DNA of 64,000 nt from Paenibacillus sp. 32O-W (lineage in GTDB: Bacteria; Bacillota; Bacilli; Paenibacillales; NBRC-103111): positions 1-64,000 of the forward strand of contig NZ_VEGP01000018.1 of the NCBI RefSeq assembly GCF_007679495.1. The letters are read 5' to 3'. The position numbers and the translations under genes were made by a program. Under the pieces are notes generated by a model, which saw only the letters and a program-made list of their open reading frames with translations, had not been told where the DNA came from and searched no databases. Positions 43,392 through 52,900 of this stretch are shown here, piece after piece. Position 1 is the first letter of the stretch. The number at the start of each line of letters is the position of its first letter.

Positions 43392-43886
43392 TTAAAACGC
43401 GCCGTCAAAGGCACGTTCCATCAGATCAGCCTCGCGGGAGACCGCAAAAAGAATAAAAGGACCTCTCGTTTTCAAGACATGCTTTTCGATAAGATAGTAT
43501 TCGTCCGGCCGATAGTCTTTGAATTTTACCGTTTGCGCTTCGATTCTTTGCCTTATTTTCTCTTTGACGCTTTCCACTTGATTCTCATCCTTTACTTTAA
43601 TAACGGCCAGTTCGTCCGCCTTCACATTGGATGAGGCCGTATAAAGAATATAATCCTCCACCTCCGCGGCATCGATATGGTACAGCTTTTGCAGCTTGCT
43701 GTCGTCCCCCTGCTTCATATCATCAAAATTCACCGCCTGCCGGATTCGTTCCCCTACTTCAGCGGCCGATAGAGCTTCGGCGGTGCCGTTCTCCTTGCCG
43801 GAACATCCGGCCATAACGCCGACAGCCACAGCGAACGCCAGGATAGCGGCTAAAATTTTCCCAATCTCTTTCTTATCTCTTCTCAT
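43392..43886 (-). CDS. DUF4358 lipoprotein
   Basis: A 164-residue lipoprotein (lipobox VMAGC) with the DUF4358 pattern: a helical start (AAEVGERIRQAVNFDDMKQG), the central YHIDAAEVEDYILYTASSNV and AVIKVKDENQVESVKEKIRQ segments, and a C-terminal LIEKHVLKTRGPFILFAVS. It is coupled to the DHHW gene by a four-base overlap (ATGA). The family repeatedly accompanies DHHW/MBOAT acylation genes; its exact job is unknown. Confidence 0.85.
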   Translation of the reverse strand: MRRDKKEIGKILAAILAFAVAVGVMAGCSGKENGTAEALSAAEVGERIRQAVNFDDMKQGDDSKLQKLYHIDAAEVEDYILYTASSNVKADELAVIKVKDENQVESVKEKIRQRIEAQTVKFKDYRPDEYYLIEKHVLKTRGPFILFAVSREADLMERAFDGAF

Positions 43887-45049
43887 TCGATCCCCTCCGA
43901 TAGCTTCTTAATAGATGGGTCTTCCAAAAAGGTTTGGATATTATAGAGCAGCAGCATGTCATGGATACCTTGTTCCTGCACGAGCTTCACCAAGTCTTCC
44001 TCGTAATACCGCAGGTCTGCGACGTATATCTCACTGAAGTGCTCCGTTAAGAAAGGAATCAGGCTGTTGGCGTACGAATCTTTGACCACCAGCAGCTTCT
44101 TTTCCCCCGGATGGCCCGTTGTTATATGGATAAGCGCGTGATTGCCGTTAAGAAACACCGTATACTTATCCTTCTTGTTGAGATTTTCCATCTCGTACAA
44201 GGAGTCCGACGTTTGTTGTTCTTCGACATACTCGACAGTGTAGCTCTGATCCTCCTTCGGCACATAAAGCTCGATGCTGTCCGGCTGCAGACGTCTGAAC
44301 CCGCTCTTCGAATAGAGCGAACCGTAGAATTCATTCGTAACCTGGCGGATATGGAAATCTTCCTCCTCCTGCGGAATGATCCCCATTTGCCTGCAAAGCT
44401 CCCGATAGGCGTAATAGGCGCCCCGGGTCGTCCAATGATGGTCCGTTTTGTAGAAAACTGGATTCTCCCGCTCGGCATATAACGCAGGATAGACGTCAAC
44501 AAATCGAATATCGCTATGGAGCGATTGCCGGACTTGGTCCAAATACTTCGGTTCATCGCCGGCCGGAGCATAAGCCGGGAGTTTATCCTTAAGCAGGGTG
44601 ACCGCCGTGGGCACAAGCATCACATACTTCTGAAGGCCGGGCGTGACGCTGTCCAACGAATGAATGGCTGCTACCTTGTCTTCCAAATCTCCGGCCGTCA
44701 GCGCAGTGAATTTTTGAATGAGATATCCGTCAGCGCCCAAGTAAACTCCGTTGCTCTCCTTCTTCCCCATGAGCCGATCCGCATCGGATTTCACGCCGAT
44801 CCATACATCCCTGAAAGCAAACTGGTCGGATACATACTTTTCGTAATTGGAAGCAAACCTTCCGGATACGAGAGCTTGCAGCGAAAAATGTGGAAGCCGC
44901 TCCAGCACCCGATTTTCCGATTCCGAGAAGGCTCTGTCGGGCGTCAGAAGATGAAGAGCGGCAATCATACCAATAAACAGCAGCAGCAGGGTGGCCATTA
45001 GATTTCTGTACATTTTGTCATACCTGTTCAGAGCCGCGGCCTCCTTCAA
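43883..45049 (-). CDS. DHHW-family (AlgX/AlgJ-like) acyltransfer protein
   Basis: A 388-residue protein with one N-terminal membrane span (MATLLLLFIGMIAALHLL) and an extracytoplasmic SGNH-like domain carrying the family motif FYKTDHHWTTRGAYYAYREL, plus the later VVKDSYANSLIPFL Ser-containing motif. Related proteins (AlgX, AlgJ, DltD-like) pass acetyl groups, delivered by an MBOAT partner, onto extracellular polysaccharides. It overlaps both neighbours by four bases, so it is translationally coupled. Confidence 0.88.
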   Translation of the reverse strand: MKEAAALNRYDKMYRNLMATLLLLFIGMIAALHLLTPDRAFSESENRVLERLPHFSLQALVSGRFASNYEKYVSDQFAFRDVWIGVKSDADRLMGKKESNGVYLGADGYLIQKFTALTAGDLEDKVAAIHSLDSVTPGLQKYVMLVPTAVTLLKDKLPAYAPAGDEPKYLDQVRQSLHSDIRFVDVYPALYAERENPVFYKTDHHWTTRGAYYAYRELCRQMGIIPQEEEDFHIRQVTNEFYGSLYSKSGFRRLQPDSIELYVPKEDQSYTVEYVEEQQTSDSLYEMENLNKKDKYTVFLNGNHALIHITTGHPGEKKLLVVKDSYANSLIPFLTEHFSEIYVADLRYYEEDLVKLVQEQGIHDMLLLYNIQTFLEDPSIKKLSEGIE

Positions 45050-46452
45050 AATCGAAAGTATAAGAAAGGATTGTAGGTTTCATTGACCAAATAAGCCGTA
45101 GATAGAAACATAAATAGGAAATAAATAACCGGGACAGCGATTGCACCCGCCATGTTTCCTTTTTCTCTAAGGGAAGATAACACTCTCCGGGGAAGCGGCG
45201 TCGCGCATAACGCCAGCACGGTCAACAGGATGAAATTGGCCGACAGATCATAAAGGGCTTGATGATCCGCAAATCCGTGCACCCCGTATCCGAGCATCGT
45301 TCCGATGAACTGCCAAGCGGATGCCGGATTGTCGAATTCGAAGAATACCCATCCGATGATGACGATCAGAAGCGTGTAGACGTGTCCCATAAAGCCGGGG
45401 CAGCGCTGCAGCCATTTCAGCAGAAACAGCTTCTCGACCGTCACGAAGAAACCGAAGTACAAGCCCCATATAATAAAATTCCAGCTCGCCCCATGCCATA
45501 GACCGGTTAAAAACCATACCGCCAACAGATTGCGAAGCTGTTTGGGAAGACCTGATCGATTGCCGCCGAGCGGGATATAGACGTACTCCCGGAACCAGGA
45601 GCCCAACGAAATATGCCACCTGCGCCAAAACTCCGTAATGCTTTTGGAGATATAGGGATAATTGAAGTTTTCCATAAAATCGAACCCGAACATTTTACCC
45701 AGCCCCCGCGCCATATCCGAATACCCGCTAAAATCGAAATAGATCTGCAGGGTAAAAGCGATGATGCCAAGCCAGGCGGAAAGAACGCTCAGCTCTCCCA
45801 TCGGCGTCGCCTTCACGCTCGCCCACAGCAATCCGATATTGTTGGCCAGCAGCACTTTCTTGGCCAGTCCCCGGATGAACCATTCCGCCCCTTCGCCGAA
45901 CCGGTCCAGCGTCATCGTACGAGAAGCCAACTGCTCAGCGATATCGCCGTATTTAACGATTGGGCCCGCAACGAGCTGCGGAAACATCGTCACGTAAGCG
46001 CCGAAGGAGATCATATTTCTCTGCACGGGCACTTTGTTCCGGTATACATCCACCACATAGGACATCGTTTGGAACGTATAGAAGGATATGCCGATCGGCA
46101 GCGGAAGCTCCGCCGCCTGGAGCTGGAGATGGAATAGCTGATTGAGATTGTCTACTACAAACCCGGCATATTTGAAAAAACCGAGAATGCCCAAACTGCC
46201 GGCGATAGAGCCGATGAGAACCGCTTTGGCCACCGGCTGACGATGTCTATATCTTTCGATTAGCAGCCCGTTCGCATAGTCAAACAGGGTCGAGAAAATC
46301 ATGATCAAGATATACAGCGGCTCGCCCCATGCATAGAAGATCAGGCTTGCAACTAGCAAGACGGCATTTCTCAGCTTCTTTGGCGATAAGTAGTAAACAA
46401 GAATGGTTACCGGCAGAAAGAGGAACAGAAAAATCAGGCTGCTAAAGACCAA
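45046..46452 (-). CDS. MBOAT O-acyltransferase (AlgI/PatA-like)
   Basis: A 468-residue protein with about ten membrane spans. It has the MBOAT signature FWRRWHISLGSWFREYVYIP followed by LGGN, and the catalytic His motif FLTGLWHGASWNFIIWGLYF (second invariant His). It should move acyl groups, probably acetyl from acetyl-CoA, across the membrane for transfer by the DHHW protein. It overlaps the downstream DHHW gene by four bases and follows the SGNH lipoprotein by 36 bases. Confidence 0.92.
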   Translation of the reverse strand: MVFSSLIFLFLFLPVTILVYYLSPKKLRNAVLLVASLIFYAWGEPLYILIMIFSTLFDYANGLLIERYRHRQPVAKAVLIGSIAGSLGILGFFKYAGFVVDNLNQLFHLQLQAAELPLPIGISFYTFQTMSYVVDVYRNKVPVQRNMISFGAYVTMFPQLVAGPIVKYGDIAEQLASRTMTLDRFGEGAEWFIRGLAKKVLLANNIGLLWASVKATPMGELSVLSAWLGIIAFTLQIYFDFSGYSDMARGLGKMFGFDFMENFNYPYISKSITEFWRRWHISLGSWFREYVYIPLGGNRSGLPKQLRNLLAVWFLTGLWHGASWNFIIWGLYFGFFVTVEKLFLLKWLQRCPGFMGHVYTLLIVIIGWVFFEFDNPASAWQFIGTMLGYGVHGFADHQALYDLSANFILLTVLALCATPLPRRVLSSLREKGNMAGAIAVPVIYFLFMFLSTAYLVNETYNPFLYFRF

Positions 46453-46488
46453 TTGCCGTCACCTCCGGTTACAGACCCGTTCGGCATA

Positions 46489-47181
46489 TTACTTCACTTG
46501 ATCCTTCAGCAAATCCAGCATCAACGGATAGAACTCGGCTTTAAAATGAATGCCGTCCGCATCGTACAGGTTGGGATGGTCTGCAATGATGGGTGCCAAA
46601 TCGACAAATCCGGCTCGTTCCTTGGCGGCCAGTTCCTTCAACCCCTGATTGTAATCCGCGATATTGCGATAACGGGGCTCCTCTTTCTCCGCTTCCTCTG
46701 TTACCGGAGTAACCGATAGAATCGTTATGGCGGCGTCCGGCAGCTTTTCCTTGATCGTGTCGACCAATTGGGCGTAGTGCATCAGAGAGTATTCCTTCGG
46801 ATTGTCGGTAGGCCACAGGATATCGTCCGATCCCAATTGAATAAAGATATGTTTCGGCCGGCGCTTAACCAAATCGTCGATATCTTCGAGCGCGAACTGG
46901 GCGGTTTTCCCGGCACCAGCAAGTACATTCGCCTCATCCAGCACATCGTGGAACGACAGCCCTTCCGTAATCGAATCCCCCAGAAATACGCTCTTTTGAA
47001 ACAGGGTTGCGTATGACGCTTGTTCTGAAGCTGCGGGGTTCGCCCCTTTTTGTTGAGTCACAGCCCCGGGCTTCTGCCCGCCTTCCGGGTTCCCGCACGC
47101 CGCCAACGAGATTGCGACGATTCCGATCAGCAGGGTGATCATTCTTTTTTTGGTCATATTCATGGTCATGTTCATGTTCAT
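46489..47181 (-). CDS. SGNH/GDSL-hydrolase lipoprotein
   Basis: A 230-residue lipoprotein with signal and lipobox LAAC. SGNH blocks: FLGDSITEG (nucleophile Ser), a Gly-containing block around VLAGAGKT, QLGSDDIL (Asp where Asn is usual) and DADGIHF (catalytic Asp-His). The replaced Asn may alter oxyanion stabilisation. It probably removes or transfers acyl esters outside the cell. The unusual N-terminus (repeated Met-Asn) suggests the true start may be one of the internal ATGs. It lies in the O-acetylation operon. Confidence 0.85.
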   Translation of the reverse strand: MNMNMTMNMTKKRMITLLIGIVAISLAACGNPEGGQKPGAVTQQKGANPAASEQASYATLFQKSVFLGDSITEGLSFHDVLDEANVLAGAGKTAQFALEDIDDLVKRRPKHIFIQLGSDDILWPTDNPKEYSLMHYAQLVDTIKEKLPDAAITILSVTPVTEEAEKEEPRYRNIADYNQGLKELAAKERAGFVDLAPIIADHPNLYDADGIHFKAEFYPLMLDLLKDQVK

Positions 47182-47200
47182 GTATGTTCCTCTCCCGTTC

Positions 47201-47869
47201 TTAGTTTATTTTTAAATATTCCTTCATCCCGTCCAGAATGGAGGCGGCAATCCGATATTGAAAATCGTCCGTAAACATCTGAGCCTCGTCCTGCGGATTC
47301 GTGACATAACCGACTTCCAGCAGCACCGCCGGCATCTTCGTATCTTTCACAACGAAAAAGTCCTCTTTCTTCACCCCGCGGTCGCGAAATCCGGTCGCCC
47401 CAGCCACATGCTTGTGTATGATTTTAGCCAGCTTAAGCGATTCTTTGCGGTAATAATAAGTTTCCGTACCCGAAACATCGGGATCGGTATACGTGTTGCC
47501 ATGAATGGATATAAATAAGTCCGCACCGATCTGATTGGCAAATTCGGGTCTAGCCCGATCTATGGAAGAAAGAAATCGGTCATCGGTTCGGGTCAAATAG
47601 ACCTCGATTCGCGGTTCTTGCTGCGCCAGTTCCTTCACCTTCTGTGATAGCTGCAGCGTAAAATCCTTCTCGTCTTTGCCGCTGACGCCGGTAGCTCCCC
47701 GGTCCTTGCCCCCGTGTCCCGGGTCAATGACCACTTTATATACCGGGGCATCGTCGATATTCGCAGCCCCGCTCTCGCTCGCGCGGATTTCGCCGTCATA
47801 AAGCTTGTACACGGCAAAAATAAGAATGGCGGCCGCAAGCCATTTTAAGTACGGTCTCCTTCGCTTCAT
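47201..47869 (-). CDS. N-acetylmuramoyl-L-alanine amidase (CwlD-like)
   Basis: A 222-residue Amidase_3 enzyme with an N-terminal signal anchor (residues 9-24). The zinc ligands and catalytic residues are visible: IDPGHGGKDRGA (His), DEKDF (Glu), LFISIHGNTY (His) and PAVLLEVGYVTN (catalytic Glu). It cleaves the bond between peptidoglycan sugar and stem peptide. It is the first gene of the five-gene operon with the SGNH, MBOAT, DHHW and DUF4358 genes (19-base gap), linking wall turnover to polymer acetylation. Confidence 0.88.
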   Translation of the reverse strand: MKRRRPYLKWLAAAILIFAVYKLYDGEIRASESGAANIDDAPVYKVVIDPGHGGKDRGATGVSGKDEKDFTLQLSQKVKELAQQEPRIEVYLTRTDDRFLSSIDRARPEFANQIGADLFISIHGNTYTDPDVSGTETYYYRKESLKLAKIIHKHVAGATGFRDRGVKKEDFFVVKDTKMPAVLLEVGYVTNPQDEAQMFTDDFQYRIAASILDGMKEYLKIN

Positions 47870-48286
47870 CGGTCTCCCCCCTTCCGTTAACCTTACATGC
47901 GATGAACTTGCTCCCGAAATTCAGGCGGATAGTTGGGCGTCCGTAAGACTTCTGCACCGCGGTCTCGCTCAAGACAGCTTTTACGGTCACGTGCCTTCCT
48001 CGCAAAATAGAATAATAGAGAGAGATAAAGATAAGATGCAGAAGATATAAAAGTAATTTAAAGAATACTAGAAGAAACGGCTGTCGCCGCCCTTGTCCAA
48101 GGACATACTATTTCTTGATGTAGGTAGATTGAAGCAATTACTCCATCGGCGGCTAGCGAGTACTCTAGGGGGATTTAGAAGAGGCCATGCAGCGATTTCA
48201 AGCTGTAAGAAATACTAAAAAGGCCGCCCCCAATAGTCGTTGCCTATTTTCAGCCCCGCTCAGCGCCGATTTTTTGCAATAAAAAG

Positions 48287-48323
48287 GACCTCACCATCCA
48301 CCTTTACAGTGGAATGCGAGGTC
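48287..48323 (-). terminator. Hairpin terminator downstream of the second two-component system
   Basis: GACCTC/GAGGTC plus inner CCAC/GTGG pair, and on the minus strand CTTTTTATT follows. It is about 790 bases after the kinase stop, beyond the tandem repeats, so the repeats may lie in its 3' transcript region. Confidence 0.65.
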
Positions 48324-48458
48324 GTTCTTTCGTACATATCGGGAGGTACTCGTTTTATACGATATTCTTCGGGACAGCTCCAATTCCCCCCCGGATAGTG
48401 TAAAAGACGGTCGTGGAGGATAGTATGGTTATTTTAGAAAAAGGGCTGCCACGTACCT

Positions 48459-48734
48459 GATTCTAAAGCGATACTGCAGGTCTTTTGGGGAAAAGGTGCC
48501 GGCATGCCTGATTCTAAAGCAATAATGCAGGTCTTTTCCGGGAAATGGTGCGACATGCCTGATTCTAAAGCAATAATGCAGGTCTTTTCCGGGAAATGGT
48601 GCGACATGCCCGATTCTAAAGCAATAATGCAGGTCTTTTTCGGGAAATGGTGCGACACGCCCGATTCTAAAGCAATAATGCAGGTCTTTCGAGGGATTTT
48701 TGCGAAATCGGCCCATTTTGCCAAAAAGACCTGC
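48459..48734. repeat. 51-bp tandem repeat, five units
   Basis: Units starting GATTCTAAAGC lie at 48459, 48510, 48561, 48612 and 48663, an exact 51-bp period, each ending near GCGACATGCCT. Units 2-4 are almost identical. Each carries a CCTG...CAGG palindromic core. The last unit can form a long hairpin with an inverted GACCTGC at 48728-48734. Both strands are open in several frames because the period is a multiple of three, but no protein start or ribosome-binding site is seen. Confidence 0.85.
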
Positions 48735-48780
48735 ACATTTGATCGTCTTTCGCACTATTTGTGAAAAACGGCCGAATTTT

Positions 48781-48986
48781 AATGTATTTTTGCTTGTCTT
48801 TGCGTCGAACGTGCAGGAGCAGAGGGGCCGAATTTCTCCTTTGACGTCCTTGATGTCCCTGACTCCCTTGTTCATGGCGGAATAATGTATTTTTGCTCGT
48901 CCTTGCGTCGAACTTGCAGGAGCAGAGGGGCCGAACTTCTCCTTTGACGTCCTTGATGTCCCTGACTCCCTTGCCCATGGCGGAGC
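48781..48986. repeat. 103-bp direct duplication
   Basis: Two copies of a 103-bp segment (48781-48883 and 48884-48986) with about 90% identity; it includes AGGAGCAGAGGGGCCGAA and CTTTGACGTCCTTGATGTCC. The period is not a multiple of three, so it is not a coding duplication. It directly follows the 51-bp array. Confidence 0.8.
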
Positions 48987-49114
48987 ATTTCGTGCAGGCC
49001 GTTACTCAGTCGTTTGGAGCATTACGCACCACGTGCGAGACTCCCAGCGCGCGGTGTTTGGCGTTGCATGACGGGATCAACCACAGGCTACTTTGGAGAG
49101 TGGAGACAGCCCGC

Positions 49115-50932
49115 CTACACTTTTTTATTCAGATCGAAATAAAACATTACGCCTTCCGCTGTATTGGTGACGCCGTACCGCACCCCGTGCAGCTCCAAAA
49201 TCTTCCTGGAAATCGCCAATCCGAGTCCGGTTCCTCCGGCCTTCCGATGGCGGGAACTATCGCCGCGATAGAAACGGTCCCATATCTTCTCCAGCTGCTC
49301 CGCCGGAATATGGGTTCCTTTATTTTCGATACTCACCCGGACGGTCTCCTGCTCTTCGACGGCCGAAAGGATGATCGATTCTTGTTCCGGCGTATAGCGG
49401 ATAGCATTGGTGAGGAAATTGACCAGCACCTGCTCGATCCGATGCTGATTGCCTACAACCTCGACCGGGGCGAGACGGGTATACAGATGCAATGACTTGC
49501 TCTCCAAGTCCGAAGAGAATTTCGCACAAACCCGCTCTATAAGTGTATCGATATGGAACGAATCCATCTTCATCTTGTATGTGCCTGATTCGTATTTCGC
49601 CAGCTCCAACATATCCCCGATGAGCAGATCCATTCTCCTCACTTCATCTTCCATCGCCGCAAAATAATGATCCCGCTTATGGCTGGCAACCCCGTCCTTA
49701 AGAATGGACAGGCAGCTTTGAATGACGCTTAACGGAGTTTTTAATTCATGCGACACTCCGGATATAAACTCTTTTCGCGTATTTTCCAGCTGCTTCTCTT
49801 TCTCAATGTCCTGCCCCAGCCGGGTTATATGGGAATGCAGCCGTTCGGACAGCTCGTTAATATTGCGGGACAAGTCCCCGATCTCATCCTTGGTCGTTAC
49901 CGGAATTTTCTCGGTGAAGTCTAGCCCGGCCATTCTCTGCGCCGTACGGTTGATACGCAGCAGCGGACGGGCAATCCGGCGGGAATAATAGAAGGAGGCG
50001 AGCAGTACGAGCAGAAGTGTGGCGATGACGATGTATACATAGTAATCCTGTATCACATCCGCGGCTTCACTCACCGGCTGCAGCGACACCATCGCGAACA
50101 GGTAGGCGGGATTCCCGTTCCGGTCATCGATGTGCTCCACGAACAATTTGTAATTCACCTGGTTTTCTTCAAAATCTATGATCTGGCTCTCATTCGTACC
50201 GCCATCATAATCTCCAAACAGAAGATCCGCTTGAAAGCTTTTGACCCGGTCCAGAAATAGATGGTTCGTATAGCGTGACACCTCCGTCCCTTCCGGAGTC
50301 CGGACTTTTATGATCGTTCCTTTGACAAAAAACGACGGATACAGATCACGATATCGGTTCAGATCCTCAAACCTGGTGACGACCTCATATTCCTTGTTTA
50401 CCATCTGCTGATTTTCCAGACGGCCTTCCTCCCTCAGACGGCCTGGTTCCCTTGCCATCCGCTGCGGAACCGGCTGATGGTTCATCAGCAAGCCTTCTAT
50501 AGCGATCCGCTCTCCCTCTTGAATCCATGTAGTGAGGAACGGATTGTCCTGACTGAAATCCTCCACATTCATGACGCTGTAAAGCGGGATGGTCATCGTT
50601 TGGCCGGAAAGGCCATCGTCAGAAAGCTCCACCCGAACCTCCATATAAAAATCGCCGAAATAATTAAGATTTCCCATGGCGTCCAATGTCGTGACCCAGG
50701 TGTTATGTCTTTGATAAAAGTCCTGCTCCAGCTTGGCTACGGCCTGCGGGTCCCCTGCACTATTGAAGTAGTCCTGTTTGTAAGCTTGAAGGGCCGCCTG
50801 CACCTTCTCTACCTTCTGATGCACATAAAATTGCTTGAAGAATACGGTCTGCCCGACAAAAAGAATCGCGAGAATGAACAGGCATAATGCGGTCGTTAAT
50901 AGAAAAAGCTTGAGTACGATGCCTCTTCTCAT
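49115..50932 (-). CDS. Sensor histidine kinase with large extracytoplasmic sensor
   Basis: A 605-residue kinase. TM1 at about residues 8-28, an extracytoplasmic sensor at about 30-294 (Cache-like content), TM2 at about 295-315, then HAMP (RRIARPLLRINRTAQRMAGL). H box EFISGVSHELKTPLSVIQS, N box FLTNAIRYTP, G1-like ENKGTHI, F box WDRFYRGD and G2 GTGLGLAISRKI. All catalytic boxes are present, although the G1 DxGxG is degenerate. The gene overlaps the response regulator gene by four bases. The large sensor suggests a wall or small-molecule signal. Confidence 0.92.
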   Translation of the reverse strand: MRRGIVLKLFLLTTALCLFILAILFVGQTVFFKQFYVHQKVEKVQAALQAYKQDYFNSAGDPQAVAKLEQDFYQRHNTWVTTLDAMGNLNYFGDFYMEVRVELSDDGLSGQTMTIPLYSVMNVEDFSQDNPFLTTWIQEGERIAIEGLLMNHQPVPQRMAREPGRLREEGRLENQQMVNKEYEVVTRFEDLNRYRDLYPSFFVKGTIIKVRTPEGTEVSRYTNHLFLDRVKSFQADLLFGDYDGGTNESQIIDFEENQVNYKLFVEHIDDRNGNPAYLFAMVSLQPVSEAADVIQDYYVYIVIATLLLVLLASFYYSRRIARPLLRINRTAQRMAGLDFTEKIPVTTKDEIGDLSRNINELSERLHSHITRLGQDIEKEKQLENTRKEFISGVSHELKTPLSVIQSCLSILKDGVASHKRDHYFAAMEDEVRRMDLLIGDMLELAKYESGTYKMKMDSFHIDTLIERVCAKFSSDLESKSLHLYTRLAPVEVVGNQHRIEQVLVNFLTNAIRYTPEQESIILSAVEEQETVRVSIENKGTHIPAEQLEKIWDRFYRGDSSRHRKAGGTGLGLAISRKILELHGVRYGVTNTAEGVMFYFDLNKKV

Positions 50933-51606
50933 GGCTGATCCTCGAATTTATATCCCGAACGGACGACGGTGACGATGCATCGGGCATGCTCCCCCAGCTT
51001 GGAGCGCAAATTGCGGATATGACTGTTGACTGTACGATCGTCGCCAACGAAATCATATCCCCACACTTTAGTAATTAACTGCTCCCTGGTAATGATCATC
51101 CCCTTGTTCTTCATAAGGCAGGCCAGGATTTCAAATTCCGTATGCGTCAAGCTGCAGTTCGTCCCGTCCAATGTAACGGTGCGAGAAGGAAAATGAATCG
51201 TAATCCCGCGGCCGGATAAAGTATCGCTCTCCTGCGCGTCAACCCGCCGGTTCTCAAGAAGCCGTTTGGCCCGTGCCAGCAAAATGGGAGGGCTGTACGG
51301 TTTGGTGACGTAATCGTCCGCACCCAGCTCGAAGCCGAGCAGCGTATCGTCCTCGTCCGAGCGGGCCGTCAGCATAATAATCGGAACGTCCGACGACTTC
51401 CGAATGCGCCGGCATACCGCCCACCCGTCCAATTCCGGGAGCATGATGTCCAATATGATTAAGTCCACTTCATGCTCCTGAAATAACGCCAGCGCCTGTT
51501 TTCCGTCCTCCGCTTCCAGCACTTCATAGCCATCCTCGAGCAAATAATCCTTCACGATTTCCCGCAGAATAGGTTCGTCTTCTACGATCAGTATTGTTTT
51601 AGACAT
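50929..51606 (-). CDS. OmpR-family response regulator
   Basis: A 225-residue regulator with receiver residues E9/D10, phospho-acceptor D53 in LIILDIMLPELDGW, TAR switch and KPY Lys, then a winged-helix domain (LTHTEFEILACLMKNKGMII, RTVNSHIRNLRSKLG, VRSGYKFE). It is coupled to the kinase. The 264-base region upstream (51607-51870) shows no gene and holds its promoter region; no clear target repeats were identified. Confidence 0.94.
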   Translation of the reverse strand: MSKTILIVEDEPILREIVKDYLLEDGYEVLEAEDGKQALALFQEHEVDLIILDIMLPELDGWAVCRRIRKSSDVPIIMLTARSDEDDTLLGFELGADDYVTKPYSPPILLARAKRLLENRRVDAQESDTLSGRGITIHFPSRTVTLDGTNCSLTHTEFEILACLMKNKGMIITREQLITKVWGYDFVGDDRTVNSHIRNLRSKLGEHARCIVTVVRSGYKFEDQP

Positions 51607-51870
51607 AAGTTATGACCTCTCAAAACGTTTGTCGAAGCAGGCTCCTGCATTCGCCTTGCATGTGCCCTTGGCCAGGACACCTTGTCCCGTTGTCAATGCT
51701 TATTATTTCCTGCTATTGCGTTCAAATTCTGCCCGCCAACACCGCTGTATTAAGGGATTGTACACCGGCCTCTGACCCTTCAGGCTTCCGGAAAATTACA
51801 AATACCGGGCGATGATCCGAACCAATTTCGCAGGAAACTGTTGTAAATCTGTAATATCCAAAAACCTCTC

Positions 51871-52821
51871 CTACCCATAGATTTGGCTTATGACATCCTT
51901 ATCCTGGCCGATGGCAGCGGCGAGGAAGGCAATTCCTTTCCGTTCATATTCGGCTATCGTCTGCTGCATGTCCAATGCCGCATAATTTCCGGTATAATCC
52001 TCCATCGCCTTGGGCTGCCCGTCACTTATGCTGATCAACAGCTTGGTCCGCTGCGGTGCGGCCGCTAACCGCTCCGCAATGATTCGGAGAGCCATGCCAT
52101 CCCGATTATTGCTTCTCGCGCGAATCCCCATCAGCCTGAATCGGTCATCGGCATCGACCTGATCCAAATCGGTATAGGCATATACGGACATTTGCTCCAG
52201 CTTGGAAATATCGGCCGTATCGCCGTATATCAATATAGGAATATGGCAAATCCGGCAAAATTCATATACCGCAAGTACGGCGCGTTTGGCAGCCTCCAAT
52301 CTTCCGAAAGCCGACATCGACGCGGATTCGTCCACTCGCAGAGCAACTGCAAGGGAGGGGGACTCCGTTGGAGGAAGCTTCTTCGCAAAATATCTGAAAT
52401 CACGATAAGCGGTACGGTCCGCTTGAAATTTGCCGCCATAATAGTGATTCCCCGCAAATTCCAAAGAGACCTCATGCTCCAACAGCGGCATTACCTTACG
52501 CGCCGTTTCCCGCACGACAGGCATAAGCTCTTTGCTCAGACGGAAGTATTCCTGCTGAAGATCCCTATCGAATTCCGGACGATGTACAATGAGCCGGATT
52601 CCTTTATGAACAGAATCGGATATGGTCTTTCTTGCGTCTTGATTCAGCTTCTTTCGAAATTCCCGATTTTTACGCTTTGCATCGTCCGTCGACCTGTCAT
52701 GATCGGTCTGATGATACACCGGAGGGCAGTCTTCTTCCAGCTCTGACCTCTCCGTAGAGGTCGGCTCATCCGACAGCGAAATTTCGGAGCTGCGATCGTC
52801 ACTATCGGCGGCCTTTTTCAA
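51871..52821 (-). CDS. VWA-domain protein, N-terminally incomplete
   Basis: A 316-residue frame from TTG 52821. It has an acidic, low-complexity N-terminus, a charged helical region, then a von Willebrand A domain of the CobT type with MIDAS motif VDESASM (DxSxS) near residue 170, TADIS and SISDGQPK. Related VWA partners of MoxR-like AAA+ ATPases are usually about 600 residues, so the N-terminal half is missing. No ATG or GTG occurs in frame upstream; the frame stays open into the end of the AAA+ gene. The start has no good ribosome-binding site. See the A8 frameshift note. Confidence 0.75.
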   Translation of the reverse strand: MKKAADSDDRSSEISLSDEPTSTERSELEEDCPPVYHQTDHDRSTDDAKRKNREFRKKLNQDARKTISDSVHKGIRLIVHRPEFDRDLQQEYFRLSKELMPVVRETARKVMPLLEHEVSLEFAGNHYYGGKFQADRTAYRDFRYFAKKLPPTESPSLAVALRVDESASMSAFGRLEAAKRAVLAVYEFCRICHIPILIYGDTADISKLEQMSVYAYTDLDQVDADDRFRLMGIRARSNNRDGMALRIIAERLAAAPQRTKLLISISDGQPKAMEDYTGNYAALDMQQTIAEYERKGIAFLAAAIGQDKDVISQIYG

Positions 52822-52900
52822 AATAATTCCGTCTTCCGCCTGGCTGTCATGGTCAGCACCGTCATCGTCTGCTGTTCCTTCCGTCCTTATTTCTATTGCT

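Noticed and set aside
48459-48734. CRISPR-like array
   Set aside because: The 51-bp units are directly contiguous with no variable spacers, and no cas genes are present; it is a simple tandem repeat.
48429-48978. Several overlapping open frames across the tandem repeats on both strands
   Set aside because: They arise because the 51-bp period is a multiple of three; no ribosome-binding site or plausible fold supports them.
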